Positions 32,021-44,477 of a DNA stretch of 64,000 bases are shown here, piece after piece. The stretch's first letter is position 1. Every line of letters starts with the position of its first letter. The stretch is from Cinnamomum chago. Taxonomy: Eukaryota > Streptophyta > Magnoliopsida > Laurales > Lauraceae. The stretch is taken from NCBI GenBank assembly GCA_038049695.1, contig CP142455.1, positions 26,697,501 to 26,761,500 on the forward strand, in the 5' to 3' direction. Made by a program: the position numbers and the translations under genes. The notes beneath the pieces were generated by a model. That model saw only the letters and a program-made list of their open reading frames with translations, was not told the DNA's origin and did not search any database.

Positions 32021-33025
32021 AAAGAGTACTGGTTTTCACTAAAAAAGGCGATCTCACATATAAATTGGCTTATAGGTTTCTAACAAAAAATAACGAAATT
32101 ATAAATAACCATAGTATTAAGTGGAGGTTGCGATGGAGATCTTCACTTCCTCAAAGGATTCTCCTAATTGGATTTAAATGTTTGAGAAAAGTTCTCTTGG
32201 AACATGAATTCTTGAACTCTAAAATGAATGTTGAAATGCTTTATGCCCTATTTGGGACCAAGAGAAGGAGATGGTGGAACATGCATTATTAAGTTTGACA
32301 ATGCTTGGCTATTTGGTTTGGATCTAATTTAGGCATTCTATCACATACTAGGTTGTACATTGGAGTAATAGAATGGTGGAAACAATATTAATCTCAATCT
32401 AGATGGCTAAATTTTCTTGAAAACTGACTTTCACACTAGGCTTGGGCTCTTGTCATTTAGTGACCTCTTTGGAAGGCCATAAATAATTTTATGTTTAAAT
32501 GGGAATTTATTCATTTGATTAAATTCTTAAAGATAATGAATGGAATGAAAATGAAAATTTCATCTGGTGAAGCTATTAGTGGAGCGGCCATAGTCCTTTT
32601 AAACCCAAGGCCGTTTATGATCTCGACAGATGAAATGGTTTTGGTCTTCACTGATTCTTTTTTCAAGGCAGACGATAGGAAGAATGATTTTAGTTTCTCT
32701 ATTTATTGTAGTTGATGGGTCTATTCTTTTTTTTGTAGGATATTCTTATGGCCCAAGAGTCTCTTCCTCGAAAGAAGCAGAAGCAAACACAATCTTGCAT
32801 GCTTTGAGGAGCCTAAGTGGACGTGGCTTCTCTAAAGTCTGCCTTTATCATATTCCTAAGTCTCTCAACTGTCTATTTTCTTGCTTGGCTTGGTTCTTCC
32901 CTTGGATTGTTTCTAGGATAGGGTTATCTTGGAATTGGTGGGGAAATATCTTAAACTTTCTTAGTTTCTTTGATTTCTGTTGTTGTTTTGGTCTTGTGCC
33001 TAGTCTTTGATTTGTACTGTTTAAT
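32020..33025 (+). pseudogene. L1-type LINE 3' end: zf-RVT and RNase H remnants
   Basis: Fragments in changing frames resemble the region after the reverse transcriptase of plant L1 LINEs: DKEYWFSLKK (about 32022), the decayed zf-RVT region near 32235-32320, and an RNase H-like block with EAEANTILHALRSLSGRGF at about 32780-32835. The tail FFDFCCCFGLVPSL ends at 33010. Many stops and shifts are present. The RT itself is not seen here. No clear poly-A tail or TSD was found. Confidence 0.6.
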
Positions 33026-33553
33026 AAATTCGTACTCTCCCATATTTATATATATATTCTTGCAATTATCATTTACAAGTAAATAGAGAGAAAATATATT
33101 TATTGGCTAATTGATTGCGATGCAACCAAGCCTGAGGATCCAAACATGCCCATGGTCTATAAACCAATGAGAAATCAAGCTTTGATCACTCAATTCAAAA
33201 TGCAATCATTAACCAATAAAATTTTCCATTCCAAAGGAGCAAAAATTTAATGCTGAGTCTTTTTTTTTTTTTTTTTAAGGTTTTTAAATTTTACTGTTGC
33301 AAGAATCAAACAGTACCTCAAAGTTATGCATGCCCAAGAGTACGTTCTATTGACATTTTGAGTTGAGCTCCAGGTCCTCAATGAGTTGAGCATTTTACGT
33401 GAAATCCTAGAAAGAATATATTGCACATATTTGGCTTCTGCACATGTTAGTTCTTTTTTAATAAGACTAGACATTTGATTTCAATCAGATTTTATGCTTT
33501 ATGATATCCTTAGTTTTTACTCATCTTATTCCGATGCCTAGTTGTCCAGCTTG
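33026..33553. other. Unassigned AT-rich DNA
   Basis: Contains a run of T at 33261-33278. The minus-strand ORF at 33247-33474 uses this run and shows no domain. Confidence 0.35.
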
Positions 33554-33561
33554 GTTGGGAG

Positions 33562-35714
33562 CAGGGGCGGAACCAGGATTTCATCTCGGGGGGGGGGAGA
33601 ACTTGAATAAATTTTTATTTCACCAATTATTATAACTATCATATTTTTGAACATTTTTGGCCCACAAGTTCTATAGATGTGGAAGAAGATGATTTCGTTT
33701 GGGAAAACCAGACCTCCTAAAATTTTGAAGAGAGTAGAAATTTTCATTAATATAACCCCACAATACGGAACTACTTCTAAATAACTAAATATGCCTGTTT
33801 GTTGTTAGTTTTGTTTCATGATTGTATTTCTATGGCAGATTAGAATGAGTTGCTTTGATCAGAGTGTTTTCCCTTGAAAAGAGAGGTAATGCCTCTTCCA
33901 CATGGATAGCTTCTTTTCAAACAAAGTTATCACCATACCCAAAATGGCTTGAGAGTGAGGTTTAACCTCCAGAGGGAAAGGAAGGTAAAGAAATTGCTTG
34001 ATCCCACCTTCACACTTAAGACACAACTAGGAATTATTAAATGATAGCTTGAATCTTGCTGGATGAGATAGGTTTTCAAAGGGCTTGACTAATTAAATTC
34101 AAGAGATTTTTGTCAAACTGTTATTTTATTTAATTTATCGACAAAATGAGGCAGATCTTTCTAAAGCATTTTATCCAAGATACTGAGCATTTTGGCAGGA
34201 AACTTCAACACAATTGGAAGATGCTCATTGTCACACCGACAAGGTGCAGGTTCAATTGTATCCCTTATCAAATAGATAAATATGCAAGGCATTCACCATT
34301 CTGTGGGTTGCACCTAGGTCAGGTTAGGTTGGGCAGAGGCTTGTCCAAAGCCATAATACATAGGCTACCAGGACCCAAATCTAGCTCAATTAATCCAGCT
34401 CATTAGTTTTCAAGGTTTCGGGCACAATCAGTATGCAGTTCCTTGGATGGAGAATTGTTTCCCGCAGAACCAATGACCCATGACGTGGGCATTCCCTCAG
34501 GTGTTAAGCCCAAGCCCATAATAATTGTTAATTTGGGTGTATTTTAGGCAAAGTCCTGATGAGATTGGCCTAAAGCCTCTGCCAGAATTCATTTTAAGGA
34601 AGTTTCTGTTTGAGCTGGGCCCCGCCATTGTATCCTTACCATTCTGTTTCATATGGTTCTTCCAACACATACCCAGCATATGAAAGCTTCAGTTCTTTTA
34701 CATCTTATGCAATTTGGTAGGAGACTTTTGCTTGATCACTTGGATTAAAGTAATAGAACAAGATATTTAAAATGGTAATGGGTCTTAAGTTACTTATGGT
34801 TATTGTTCATTTATGTTAGAGCTTTCCAGTGAAAGGAAGAGAAAGCAGCATTGAGATCTTCTATAGGTAATTCAGACCAGATCCTTTTAGTTGGTTCAAG
34901 TGACTCGTCTTTATTTTATTGCTGGCCCATTCAATCAATGAACAGTTTAAAGTCCTTATAATAACCCACGGTTTTCATTGATGTACAATCTTGACTGGAT
35001 GTGATCATAGAACCATAAATGGCTAATTCACAAAGGAAGCTACATTTTCTGGTGAATCTTATAACTCCTCTTAACAATGTGTTTGGATCTAAAGACACTT
35101 AGTGCAGGTGATTTGGTTTACAAATAAATGAGGGCTAAGTGGCTAACAGAGTAACTGTTCTACAACAGGTAAAAAAAAAAAAACTCCCAAAGATTATAGA
35201 TCTAAAAAAAAAAAAAACCAATAATAAAAGGCAGAGAAGAAGCCAAGGAGCCTACCATGAATGTACTGTGAATGATAAGAGAATAGAGATGTTGTTGCCT
35301 GTTGGCTCCTGTTGCCTCACAGTCATAGCCCCAGGCATATCAGTGCTTCAAGCTGTGGCCTGTGTCGCTGGGAGAGTGGGAGTCACGGCAGAGAATGGTT
35401 GGAGAGGTTTTGGAAAAGGCCAAAAGGGGCTGGGAAATGGGAATAACCGAATAGGGATGGTGGGGCTGGAAAGGTTTTGAAAAAGGGATAGGGATTAGGG
35501 CTGGATGCCTGGAAAGGTTTTGGAAAAGGGGCTGGGTCCTGGGAAATAGGGATAGGGAAAGGGACTTTTAAGTTGTGTGTGTGGGGCCAGGGGCATGATG
35601 GACAAAAACTTAGAAGGGGGGGGGGGGGGGGGGGGGGGGGGCATTTTGTGTGATGTTAAAGCATTTTCAAAAGCCTGGGTGGGGGGGCCAGGCCCTACTG
35701 TGGTTCCGCCCCTG
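33562..35714. mobile_element. hAT-type transposon, non-autonomous, 2.15 kb
   Basis: It begins CAGGGGCGGAACC and ends GGTTCCGCCCCTG, a perfect 13-bp terminal inverted repeat. It is flanked by the perfect 8-bp TSD GTTGGGAG (33554-33561 and 35715-35722), diagnostic of hAT. No transposase ORF is present. The interior holds runs of 10 G (33588-33597) and 26 G (35616-35641) and a purine-rich block with repeated TTTTGGAAAAGGG words (about 35400-35540) shared with the CACTA element at 54.5 kb. The short ORFs show no domains. Confidence 0.9.
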
Positions 35715-35722
35715 GTTGGGAG

Positions 35723-37380
35723 CCCCCACTCTATGCCGAATGAGGGATCGAATCCTGGGTCACTCACCCCATGTTTGTGCTCCCTCCCCGCATGTGAGGG
35801 TGTCCTCTGGCAAGTCAATCATGTAGTTATCTCTTGGTCCCATCCCTGTTTGCTGAGGTAGACTTTAAGAAAAAGTCTCAACAAAAAGCCAAGTCTATCA
35901 TGTGGTTGCCTTACTAATTTAAATCGAAGAGCGATAGAGAAATCTAAGGTTCTTTTAATTTTTAATATAACTTAGAAAAAACTCGACAGTGGGCTCTTGG
36001 GATAAGCTAACCACTCCAATGGACCACCAAATATCTTGGTAAAGATAAAAGGGTTCCTACAAAAAGCAACCCTTGAACTACATTGGCCAAACATGGTCAC
36101 CATAAGTTTGAATTTTACCCGCTGATGCATACATGCGTTTTTAAATGAGAAGATTACGAATTTACAACTGAGGGCTGGCTTGCTCATAAGCTCTGATTGA
36201 CCTCCAAAACTTATTTGTGCCTTGGCCCCAATGTGATAGCCCATAAAATTTTATGCTATTATGATAGTTGATATGTAGAGAAGCAATCTTAAATTAAAAT
36301 TTCGACAACGATAAACCTAACAAGTGAGATGTGAGATTCTTTTCAGCTGATTTCTTCTTCTGATGTAACTAAACATAAAACGGGCTCGTGTTCTGCCCCT
36401 CCAAAGTTTTTCATAGGCCATCTTAATTAAGGTTCGATAGATAAGACAATGCAAAAGATTTCCGTAATAATCATAGCATACACTCCGAGAAAAAGAAATG
36501 GGTTGGAATGTTGAACCATTACTTACTACAAGGCAAAACACATGAGTAAGAAGGAATAATAGCCAGTCACCTTACCTGAGTGTGGTAGCAGGTGAAAGAG
36601 TCTGGATCCCTTGTTTTGTCCCCAAACAGGGGAACCCTGTTTGGAGGAATTAGGGGGTGGCACGCGGACTCAAATGCTGAGGTGGAAAGAAAGAGATGGA
36701 GAGAGAGGTTGGACCTATGATGCCCAGATACGGCAAGGATACGGTAGGGACACGCTGTGGCTAAGACATGGATACGGATTTTACATATAAAAAGTGAAGT
36801 ATCAGACATGATACGACATAATACGTTGCCAACTTTAAAGTATCCGTGCATCATAGGGTTGGACTGTGGGCATTTGAGTTCGTATGTCACCTCCTGATTT
36901 GTCCAATCATGGTTCACATGGGATCTAGAATCCAGGTGAAAAGAGATTCATTTGTATATATAGAGGGTTTTCCTGCTAGCACTTCTTATTGAGTATCAAT
37001 ATATACTTATTGATCTTCCAAGATAATGTCATGAATTATGGTATAACGACCTTAAACAGGACTCGTAACAGGAAGAAGAACATGGTATCGATCTGCATGA
37101 ACAATCCATGGTTTATTGATCCACAGCAGTGATTTGCAAAGAGTATAGACAGCATCCGATGCTTTTGACTAAGCAATTATGACCATTTAATCAGTAGGTA
37201 AAAGGATTAGCTAGAAACAAAGTCAATGGCCCACTTCGACAGCTAAGGAGCTTGGAAATCAAAACTTTGCAGAAATCTCGAGAAACCCACATATATTTCC
37301 CAATTAAAATATTCTTAGGAAATACAATATATAACAATTCCAGCTCGTGTTGCTTAAACCAAAAAAAAAAAAAAAAAAAA
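35723..37380. other. Unassigned DNA with a GATACG-rich segment
   Basis: No gene is recognised. At 36724-36850 the words GATACGG, GGATACG and GATACGACA recur, a simple-word cluster. A run of A at 37360-37380 precedes the (TA)n tract. The ORFs at 35972-36917 show no domain. Confidence 0.35.
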
Positions 37381-37417
37381 GGAAACTGATGTGTTAATTT
37401 ATATGTGTGTGCGTGTC

Positions 37418-37489
<72 letters not shown>

Positions 37490-37501
37490 TGTATATATAT
37501 A
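37418..37501. repeat. (TA)n microsatellite with GTATAT interruptions
   Basis: Alternating TA runs broken by periodic ATGTATAT. The overlapping Tyr/Ile-rich ORFs on both strands (37191-37665) are products of this repeat and not genes. Confidence 0.9.
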
Positions 37502-37879
37502 AGGTAATTCTGAAAACGCCCCATTTTCGCCCCTCTTTTTTTTGGTCATGGGGCCATGTTGAGTTAATAGTCTTTTCACACACACTAGCTCCGATAAATA
37601 GTCACAAGTCCAAGTTTGACACCCATCTCCACCATTTCCTCACCATTGGATTCAAATCATATTAAAATGATACCTCCAAACCGTTAAATTTTAGAGTCAT
37701 GGATCAAAAGGTTAGGATGATTTGTGGGTTGTAAAATTTTCTATATAGGTAGGCCTCATATGGATCTTTCCATCTAATAAACTTTCATGATCATCATGCA
37801 TCCCAATGAGCCCAACTAGCAGTGACGTTTTCTCTTAAAAAATGGCTATATATATTTTTCTGTGTGTATTAAGGATGTA

Positions 37880-38960
37880 GGATGGACAATTCTTTGCATG
37901 TGCATGCATGTACTCTCTCTCTCCCTCTCTCCCCCCCGCTAAAGTGGATGCATGCGTATTTCAAAAAGGATTAAAGTTTAATGGTGTTATTTTCTCTAAT
38001 TTTCATACCTGCATCTATTACAAGTATTCATGAACCTGCAAAACAAATAAAAAATCTCCATTATTGAGGATTTCCCAGTCTTTCCTTAGATAATGAGAAA
38101 CACGCATTAAATTTCCCATTTTTGAAGTTGTATGCAATTACAGAAATCAAATTAATGTTTGCATCATTGCATGTCTTAATTGCTGAAATCTAGAACAACC
38201 GAACAACCCATGTCTCTGGATTTAAAATAAAGCCTTCACGATGCATTTTTTTTTTTTTTTTTTTACTTTTCTAAATTGACGACTCAAGTTCCTAATAGAA
38301 TCATATCAAAATGTATATTTTTTGCTAGTTAAATCTGCTTGAATGGCTAAAAATATAGAATCAATATTTCTCACTCATTCCTTGATTTTCTTAACAGACT
38401 CAATACAACTCATCTCTTTGCTTCAAAGCTTCCAAACATTTCGTTAAACCCATCAAAATCCCAAACCATGTATCCCACCTTAGCATCGTTCGGCCCAGAC
38501 ACAAACCCAATGCACTTGTACAACTACACCTTCCAGACTCTTCAATTCCAAAACCATGTTACAATTAATTCCATATACAATCCCATAAGACCCAAAAATT
38601 ACCCAGCAGCAGAAGTGATCGCCACAAACTGAAGAAGTGATCTCAAGACAGCAAATATGCGACTATCATCAAAGAAAAACAATGTTGAGAGCTCTGAAGG
38701 GAAATATATGATAATAGGTTTTATGCCTCAGAAATGAGGTTGAGAGAGGGCATAGGAGGATGATAAAGAAAAGGGTATCAGCTGCAAGCCTAGAGCGAGA
38801 AAATTATGTGTATGACACTGTATACTCTCTATGTGAGAGTATACAGTATACCTTCACCTTAGGATATGTTGTATTTATAGACATCTTAAGGTATGTGATT
38901 TTACAGAAATGCCATCAATTGATGTGTAGTACAGGGGCAAAGATGGTAAATGTTGCTAGG
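37880..38960 (+). pseudogene. FD-like bZIP transcription factor, dead copy 3
   Basis: The start is ATG 38468, MYPTLASFGPDTNPMHLYN, with a stop at 38630-38632 after 54 codons. The basic-region remnant MIKKRVSAASLERENYVYD follows at 38760, out of frame with the start. Compared with the copy at 4427 it has lost the key Asn (now Lys). Paralogy with 2860-4620 extends from the CT-rich leader (about 37900) through the exon to about 38960, so this is a segmental duplicate and not a processed copy. It is uninterrupted, which reveals the insertion in copy 1. Confidence 0.7.
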
Positions 38961-40215
38961 TGAAAATATTACCATATTCGTACAGATGCAATGCATCTGT
39001 TGCAATGTTTAAGGCTGCGAATGGACGATGAGGGTTGCTAGGTTTGTTGGCAAACCTGGATGATCAAGGATTGCCCCGTCTTCCTGCACTCCTTGCATTT
39101 GTGACTTCCTCTCAACTCTTATATGCGAGTTTCACCTTTCGTGTGTGCAGGATCTCTTTTTGTATGTGCGGGTTCTCTCACGGTTCTAAATCTCTTAGCT
39201 AGGATATTTGAAAAAAGAAAGCCTATGATTGGGCCCAACTAAGCTGATTGTGAATTGCCAGCTTACGCTAATGAAGTCCATTATTTGTTAAGCTCATAAA
39301 GTATAACATATAAAAGTAATATATATTTATTTATAGGAGCACTCTAGAAAATGATTGGCAGTTTCTGCGAAGATAAACACCCGACATTGTTAGTGGGGTT
39401 CACTTGGATGCATAATAATCATTGAAGCAGAAGGGTATTGAAATATTAGGATGTAAATGATGATAATATGAGATAATAGTGTGATCCTGTCTCTTAATTT
39501 TTGTTCCTTAAACTTTAATATATATATATATATATATATTTTGGATTTTCTCATTATGGTGAATAATATTTTGAACAGTGGAAGTGTGTGCGAAAGGATT
39601 GGATTGGCGGGAGCCAAGTCCTAAAAAATGAGTTGAAAAGGGGCACTTTTAAAACTTTTTTAGAACTCTACCCTTTAAACATGCACTTATAAGCCTACCT
39701 ATTGAAGTGTGGGAACCGTCAAAAGAAGTAGCGGTCAGTTTTTACCTATATGCCTCTGAGTTTTACCTTCATCTTTAACATTGGATTGGGCATCCCATTC
39801 CAAAAAACGAACAGTGACTGAATCCCACAGTGCACAATTAACTTTTGCAAACTCAAATATATCATACTAGGGATCTGAGTTAAATTCACCATTTCATCAA
39901 AAGCATTTAGAAAAAAGGATCAAAATCATGATTGGCCAACCCAATGTCGAATATTACCTGGATGAAAGTCAAGCTTAGGAATATGGTTTCAAGTGGGTGC
40001 TCTTATGTCAAAATTGGCATTATGGATCTGTTTGTTTGCATAGAATACAAAGAAATTAAGAACACAGGAATTTATGGTTAAATTAGCTCCACCTGATTAG
40101 GGAGATGGAGGGTGAAGGAGATAAGGTAGCCATGTAGATGGGGTTTTGACTTCCTTAGGATTTTAATTACAACGATGATGCTGATTATTGGATGGCTATA
40201 TTGAATAATCACCAT
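38961..40215. other. Unassigned AT-rich DNA
   Basis: No gene or TE terminus is recognised. A (TA)n run lies at 39520-39540. The ORF at 39390-39617 overlaps it and is probably chance. Confidence 0.35.
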
Positions 40216-40219
40216 TGAT

Positions 40220-40520
40220 TGTCCACTTTTAATATTTTTTAGATGGAAGATATAGGGAGAAATTTCATTAAGAAGCAAGAAACACCAAAATAAACGCCAG
40301 ACTCAGGGACAATCCTACAAAATAAACCCCTCAAGAATAGATACCCCTCCAGAGCGCATTCAATTAACCGTGCAAATTCTGGCACCCATCTTACTATATA
40401 ATAATAGATAGAATTTAGGGATCTTGAGTCTCTTAAAGTAGTACCTACCTTCACGAGATGATTCTCATTTTTTACGTTCAAGTAGGTCATGAGGAGACCT
40501 TTTAATATCCTATTCCACAT
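40220..40520 (-). pseudogene. L1-type LINE 3' terminal fragment
   Basis: Minus-strand translation gives pieces such as MRSGGVSILEGFILQDC followed by FLLLNEISPYIFHLKN. These line up with the extreme 3' coding end of the LINE fragment at 42070-42800 (SSFWRDDILQEWVRPWL region). Only the last part of the RNase H tail is present, which fits 5' truncation of a LINE. Confidence 0.45.
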
Positions 40521-40812
40521 TATTTGGAATCTCTTTAACTAAAAACAAACTTTAGTAGAAATATTTTCTTTTGAGTTAATTACAAAATAGCTGGGCAACA
40601 TCCATTAACAAAGATAAGGTCAAATCTTGAGTCATTGGATCTTATCCCCTGTGATAATCTATTGTTTTAAGGTAAATTCACTGATTCTATTTTTTCCTGA
40701 GCAAATGACATTCAATTCTAAAATAATTGTGTTAAAAGTGCATGCATGCATTCGCCAGTTACTATTTTCAAATATTTAAGTTGGGCCTATCAGCTCAATG
40801 TAGCATACAATA

Positions 40813-41010
40813 TTCATTAGAAAGATAGGTCAAAATCTTACATGGCTAGACCAAAAAGATAACATTAATGACTTTATTTCATTCATTAGAAAAGATTAGG
40901 TCAAATCTTAAATGTCTGGACCAAAAAGACTACAATAATAACCTCTCCACATTCATTTGAAAAGATGACACCAAATCTTAAATGGATGGACCTGGTCACC
41001 TATATTATAT
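40813..41010. repeat. Tandem repeat of about 70 bp, three units
   Basis: The word GGTCAAATCTTAAATGNCTGGACC with a preceding CATT(A/T)GAAAAGAT recurs at about 40815, 40884 and 40953. A diverged earlier copy, AGATAAGGTCAAATCTTGAG, lies near 40610. Non-coding. Confidence 0.7.
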
Positions 41011-41395
41011 TTTGGAATCTATTTTCTTATTAATGCGCATTTATGTTTTGATATTATCTATTCATGTTGGATGGACCTATCGGTCTCTGTTGTCTATTTT
41101 CTAAGTACGCATGCATGTTAGTGAAAATGGCTCTTTTAAGCACGTTTCCATATCAATTCTACATCTTGTTTTCACTGAATTGCAAAATCATGAAGATTTT
41201 TCTCAACCACATTCGATTTCTCACCTTTTGCAGTTGTAGGAAATAACAGGAATCGAGTAGATTATTATATGTCGTTAAAAATAGATATTATGAGCAACAC
41301 GCTGCGTAGGTAAAATTTTATTTAGGGCTTGTTAGTGTGCATAGATCTAGAATACACAAGGATTTAACGAAACAACCAAATTAAATAGGTGAGGG

Positions 41396-41890
41396 TAGGA
41401 GTGTAAATTGGCTCGGGCTGGCCTGGCCTGGAATGAGCTGGCACGACAGTCAACGTGCCATGGGCCATGTTGGGCCAGGGAGGCCCGTGGCATGACCCAG
41501 CTTGGCCTGACCGGGCCCGGCCCATCATTTATATAAAGCAAATGCTAATTTCTTAGATAAACAGAAAGAAAACTTCAAATAATTAATTTTTTATTTTTCA
41601 TTTGTAAATTAAAATCACTTTTTATGTATTTATTTTAGTAATTACAATTTCATTTCAAGTTGAAAACCCCAAAAGACCATAACGCATCTTTCAATTAATA
41701 AAAAGAAATTTAAAAGATTTAGTAGGGGCATGCGGGCCAACCCGTGGGGGGCACGACCCAGAACGACACTACAGAAGCCGTGCTATATTGGGCCGTGCCT
41801 AGCCGACCCTAGCTGAGCTGGACACGGCACAACATGGCCCAGCCTAGGCACGGATGGGGCGGCCAACTAGCGGGCTGTCCCATTACACCC
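41396..41890. mobile_element. hAT-like MITE with GC-rich subterminal sequence
   Basis: The left end TAGGAGTGTAAATTGG and the right end CCCATTACACCC form an imperfect TIR. The flanks GTGAGGGT and GTGGGTGT match at 6 of 8 positions. Both subterminal regions are full of GGCACGGCCCGGGCC-type words, like those of the hAT element at 45066-48701, which may be its source. AT-rich centre, no ORF. Confidence 0.55.
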
Positions 41891-42065
41891 GTGGGTGTGG
41901 GTGAAAAAAACTTGGTGAGTGGTGAAGAATATAGGGTAGAGTAAGTATGACCTTGACTTCCTAAGGTTTGAATTACTAGAGTGATGACTAGGTATTCATT
42001 TTTAATCTTTCCTTGATTCGACTTCCATGAAAGGGAGGTTATTTGATTGTCATTTTTAGATATTC

Positions 42066-42800
42066 ACCTTTGATTCTTTTTTTTTTTTTTGTGGTAATTA
42101 GAGATATCAATTGAAAACAAACGAAGCCAAGAGAACAACTACAAAGGTGGTAACCAAGGCCTGACCCACTCTTGAAGAATATCATCCCTCCAAAAACTAC
42201 TACCAATCCTAGAGCAATTCTTCGCCAAAATATGAGTAACTTCATTCAAAGTTCTAGAAATAAGAAAAGAATCTAACTAACGAAAAACCACTACTATGAA
42301 TTTTAATGTCCAAAATAATAGGATTGATGGCCCAATACGTACTCTTGGTCATTGATGGAGTCAATCACTTGCGAATCCTAGAGAAGCACCTGCAAGAAGC
42401 TTCCTTTAGTGCAAAAAGAATGGACATCGCTTCTGCTTCTTTATTCAACATCATTAGATAACCAAAAGAAGATTTTCAATCTTTAAGTTTATATGCTGCA
42501 TCTATGAAAATCAATAATGTATTATTTGAATAGACCCCTGGCAAGCTGGAGACTTTGGGCCTTGCGAGGCTTTTTTTAGAGTCCCCTCACTATCAAAAGG
42601 GTATAAATTTTTTGTTGTGCTGATAACTTTTATGGGATTAATGGTAACACCCTTAAAAATATAATTATTTTTCTCAATCCATCCCCTATTGACATGCAAG
42701 ATTTGATAAACAAAAGGGAGCAGGGAAAATGCAATAAAAAAAGCTTGAAAAATGGATTCCACGGAAAACCAAAGATGTCATCGAAAATGAAGCATCTAGA
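42066..42800 (-). pseudogene. L1-type LINE 3' end with RNase H domain and poly-A
   Basis: The minus-strand translation includes VNRGWIEKNNYIFKG (about 42690-42650), then EAEAMSILFALKEAS near 42445-42400, and NEVTHILAKNCSRIGSS near 42245-42195. It ends in a run of A (plus-strand T at 42079-42092). This is the tail of the L1-type RNase H (RVT_3) region and 3' end. Stops and frameshifts occur. The 5' part with RT is absent, the usual truncation. Confidence 0.65.
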
Positions 42801-43502
42801 GAAATGACTTCAAATAAAAGGATCATAAAAATTAGATCCAGGACTCCGAAATAAAGAAAATGAGAAATGGCTTCATTAAGTTAAAAAACCATCAAAAACA
42901 GGTCTAGGATTCCGAAAGAAAGAAATGATGCAAGTCGCATTAAGATCAAAGATTGGAAGACAATGAAATGTAGAAAAATACCGTAGTACAACCTGAAAAC
43001 CGGAAAATCCGCATTATGGAGGCTTTTCCCAATCCCAGGGCATAGCATAGTTTAACCCCTATAAAAAGCTGACCGATTGTGAAGCCACACCTGCTTTGGA
43101 TCCTCACTATATTTATTCATAGTATATTAATCCTATTTATTCTAGTTAATAGGGGTCAGTAAGGGTAGGTTAGTCTTTCCTACCAATTAGGCCTATGTTA
43201 TAAGAATTAGGGTCTTTTTGAGATTTTATAGTTTACTAGGGTGTTAGATGGAATCTCTAGGATTAGTTAGTTAGTTAGAGGCCTTAGAAATAATTTCTAA
43301 AACTAGCAAGGTGTTCTCTTGGAGTGTTTGGAACTAAACCTAAAATACCGTAAATTCCTATTGTCCCTTCATAAAGCAATCAAATAAGTTTGGGCTTTCT
43401 GGACATTTCCCATCAAACCAAAGCCTATAAACCTACCACATCCCATTCCAACGATCTCTATCTCCCTCTCTTCTCTTATTTCCCTCTCATTGCTCTGTTC
43501 AT
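42801..43502. other. Unassigned DNA left of copia element 2
   Basis: Contains a duplicated AT-rich phrase (TCCAGGACTCCGAAATAAAG at 42838 and a close copy at 42901). A TATA-like CCTATAAACC (about 43424) is followed by a CT-rich leader up to the insertion point. Possibly the promoter part of another LTR. Confidence 0.35.
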
Positions 43503-44466
43503 TGAAAGTCCGGGATCCTAACCCTAGAGAGGGGGGGGGGGATTGTGAATAGGGTGAGCTACAATATGTGACCAATAAAGCCCAATTTTAATTTCTTTAA
43601 AGTAAACTAGTCACAAGTGATGATTTACCAAACAAGATGCGGAAGCCAACAAAAGAAACCACCACAAGCATACACCATCATACGAAGATTTATAGTGGTT
43701 CGGCCTCAATGCCTACATCCACTACCGGCTTGTGATCCAATCACCCCACCGGATTTCCATTATATATGCTTTTCAATAGGCTAAGCAATAACCTTTACAA
43801 TGTTGTTTTTCTAGGCTAAATAACAACCTCTCAATGTGCTTTTTTAGGCTAAACAATAACATTTACAAGATGCTTTTCCAAGGTTAAGCAATAACCTCTA
43901 CACTAATGTTTTTCTTAGGCTAAGCAATAACCTTTACAATAAAAGGATTTTCTCTCAATGTAGTGTCTACACAAACACTTTAAGATATACAATATAAGCT
44001 CAATATAATTGCCTCTTAAATAGGTTGATATGAAGGTTTAAATCAAGATACAAACATACACAACAATTAGCTAAAGTGTGTGCACAAAGTGTATGAATGT
44101 TTACTTCAATCAAATTCTAAAATGAAGCTCTTAAATGAATGCTTGATGCATTTTAAAATCTAAGCTCAGAAAATGATGATTGAAGTTATATGCTAATCAC
44201 ATGAAAAGTTCAAAGCAACTTGAAAGAAAGTACTAAACAAGTTGTAAGAAGATTAACGACTAAGAACACATGTGATTTAGACAAGAATGTTTGCAAAGCA
44301 ATCTAATATTCCAAAGGTGATATTGTGTTTGCAAAACATCTCTTTTAAAGCTAGAAATCATGCATATATGAAAATACAAAGAGTTAAACATGCATTGATT
44401 TTAAATGGAATGGAAATCAAAATTAACTAGAAAGATATACCTTTTAAATCTCAAACATTTGATTTC
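43503..44466 (-). repeat. 3' LTR of copia element 2, truncated
   Basis: Homologous to 48745-49685 of the partner LTR. It contains a run of 11 G (43531-43541) and five units of the ATGCTTTT...GGCTAAGCAATAACC minisatellite (about 43766-43940). It stops at GATTTC and is fused directly to the end of the coiled-coil ORF. The last 660 bp or so, including the GC-rich GGTCGACC block, are missing, and with them any PPT. Confidence 0.8.
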
Positions 44467-44477
44467 ATGGGCGAGTT

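Noticed and set aside
34225..34290. tRNA-like or SINE-like sequence (GACAAGGTGCAGGTTCAATT, B-box-like)
   Set aside because: No convincing A box at the right distance and no SINE tail or TSD was visible.
37191..37665. Tyr/Ile-rich ORFs on both strands
   Set aside because: Produced by the (TA)n microsatellite at 37418-37501.
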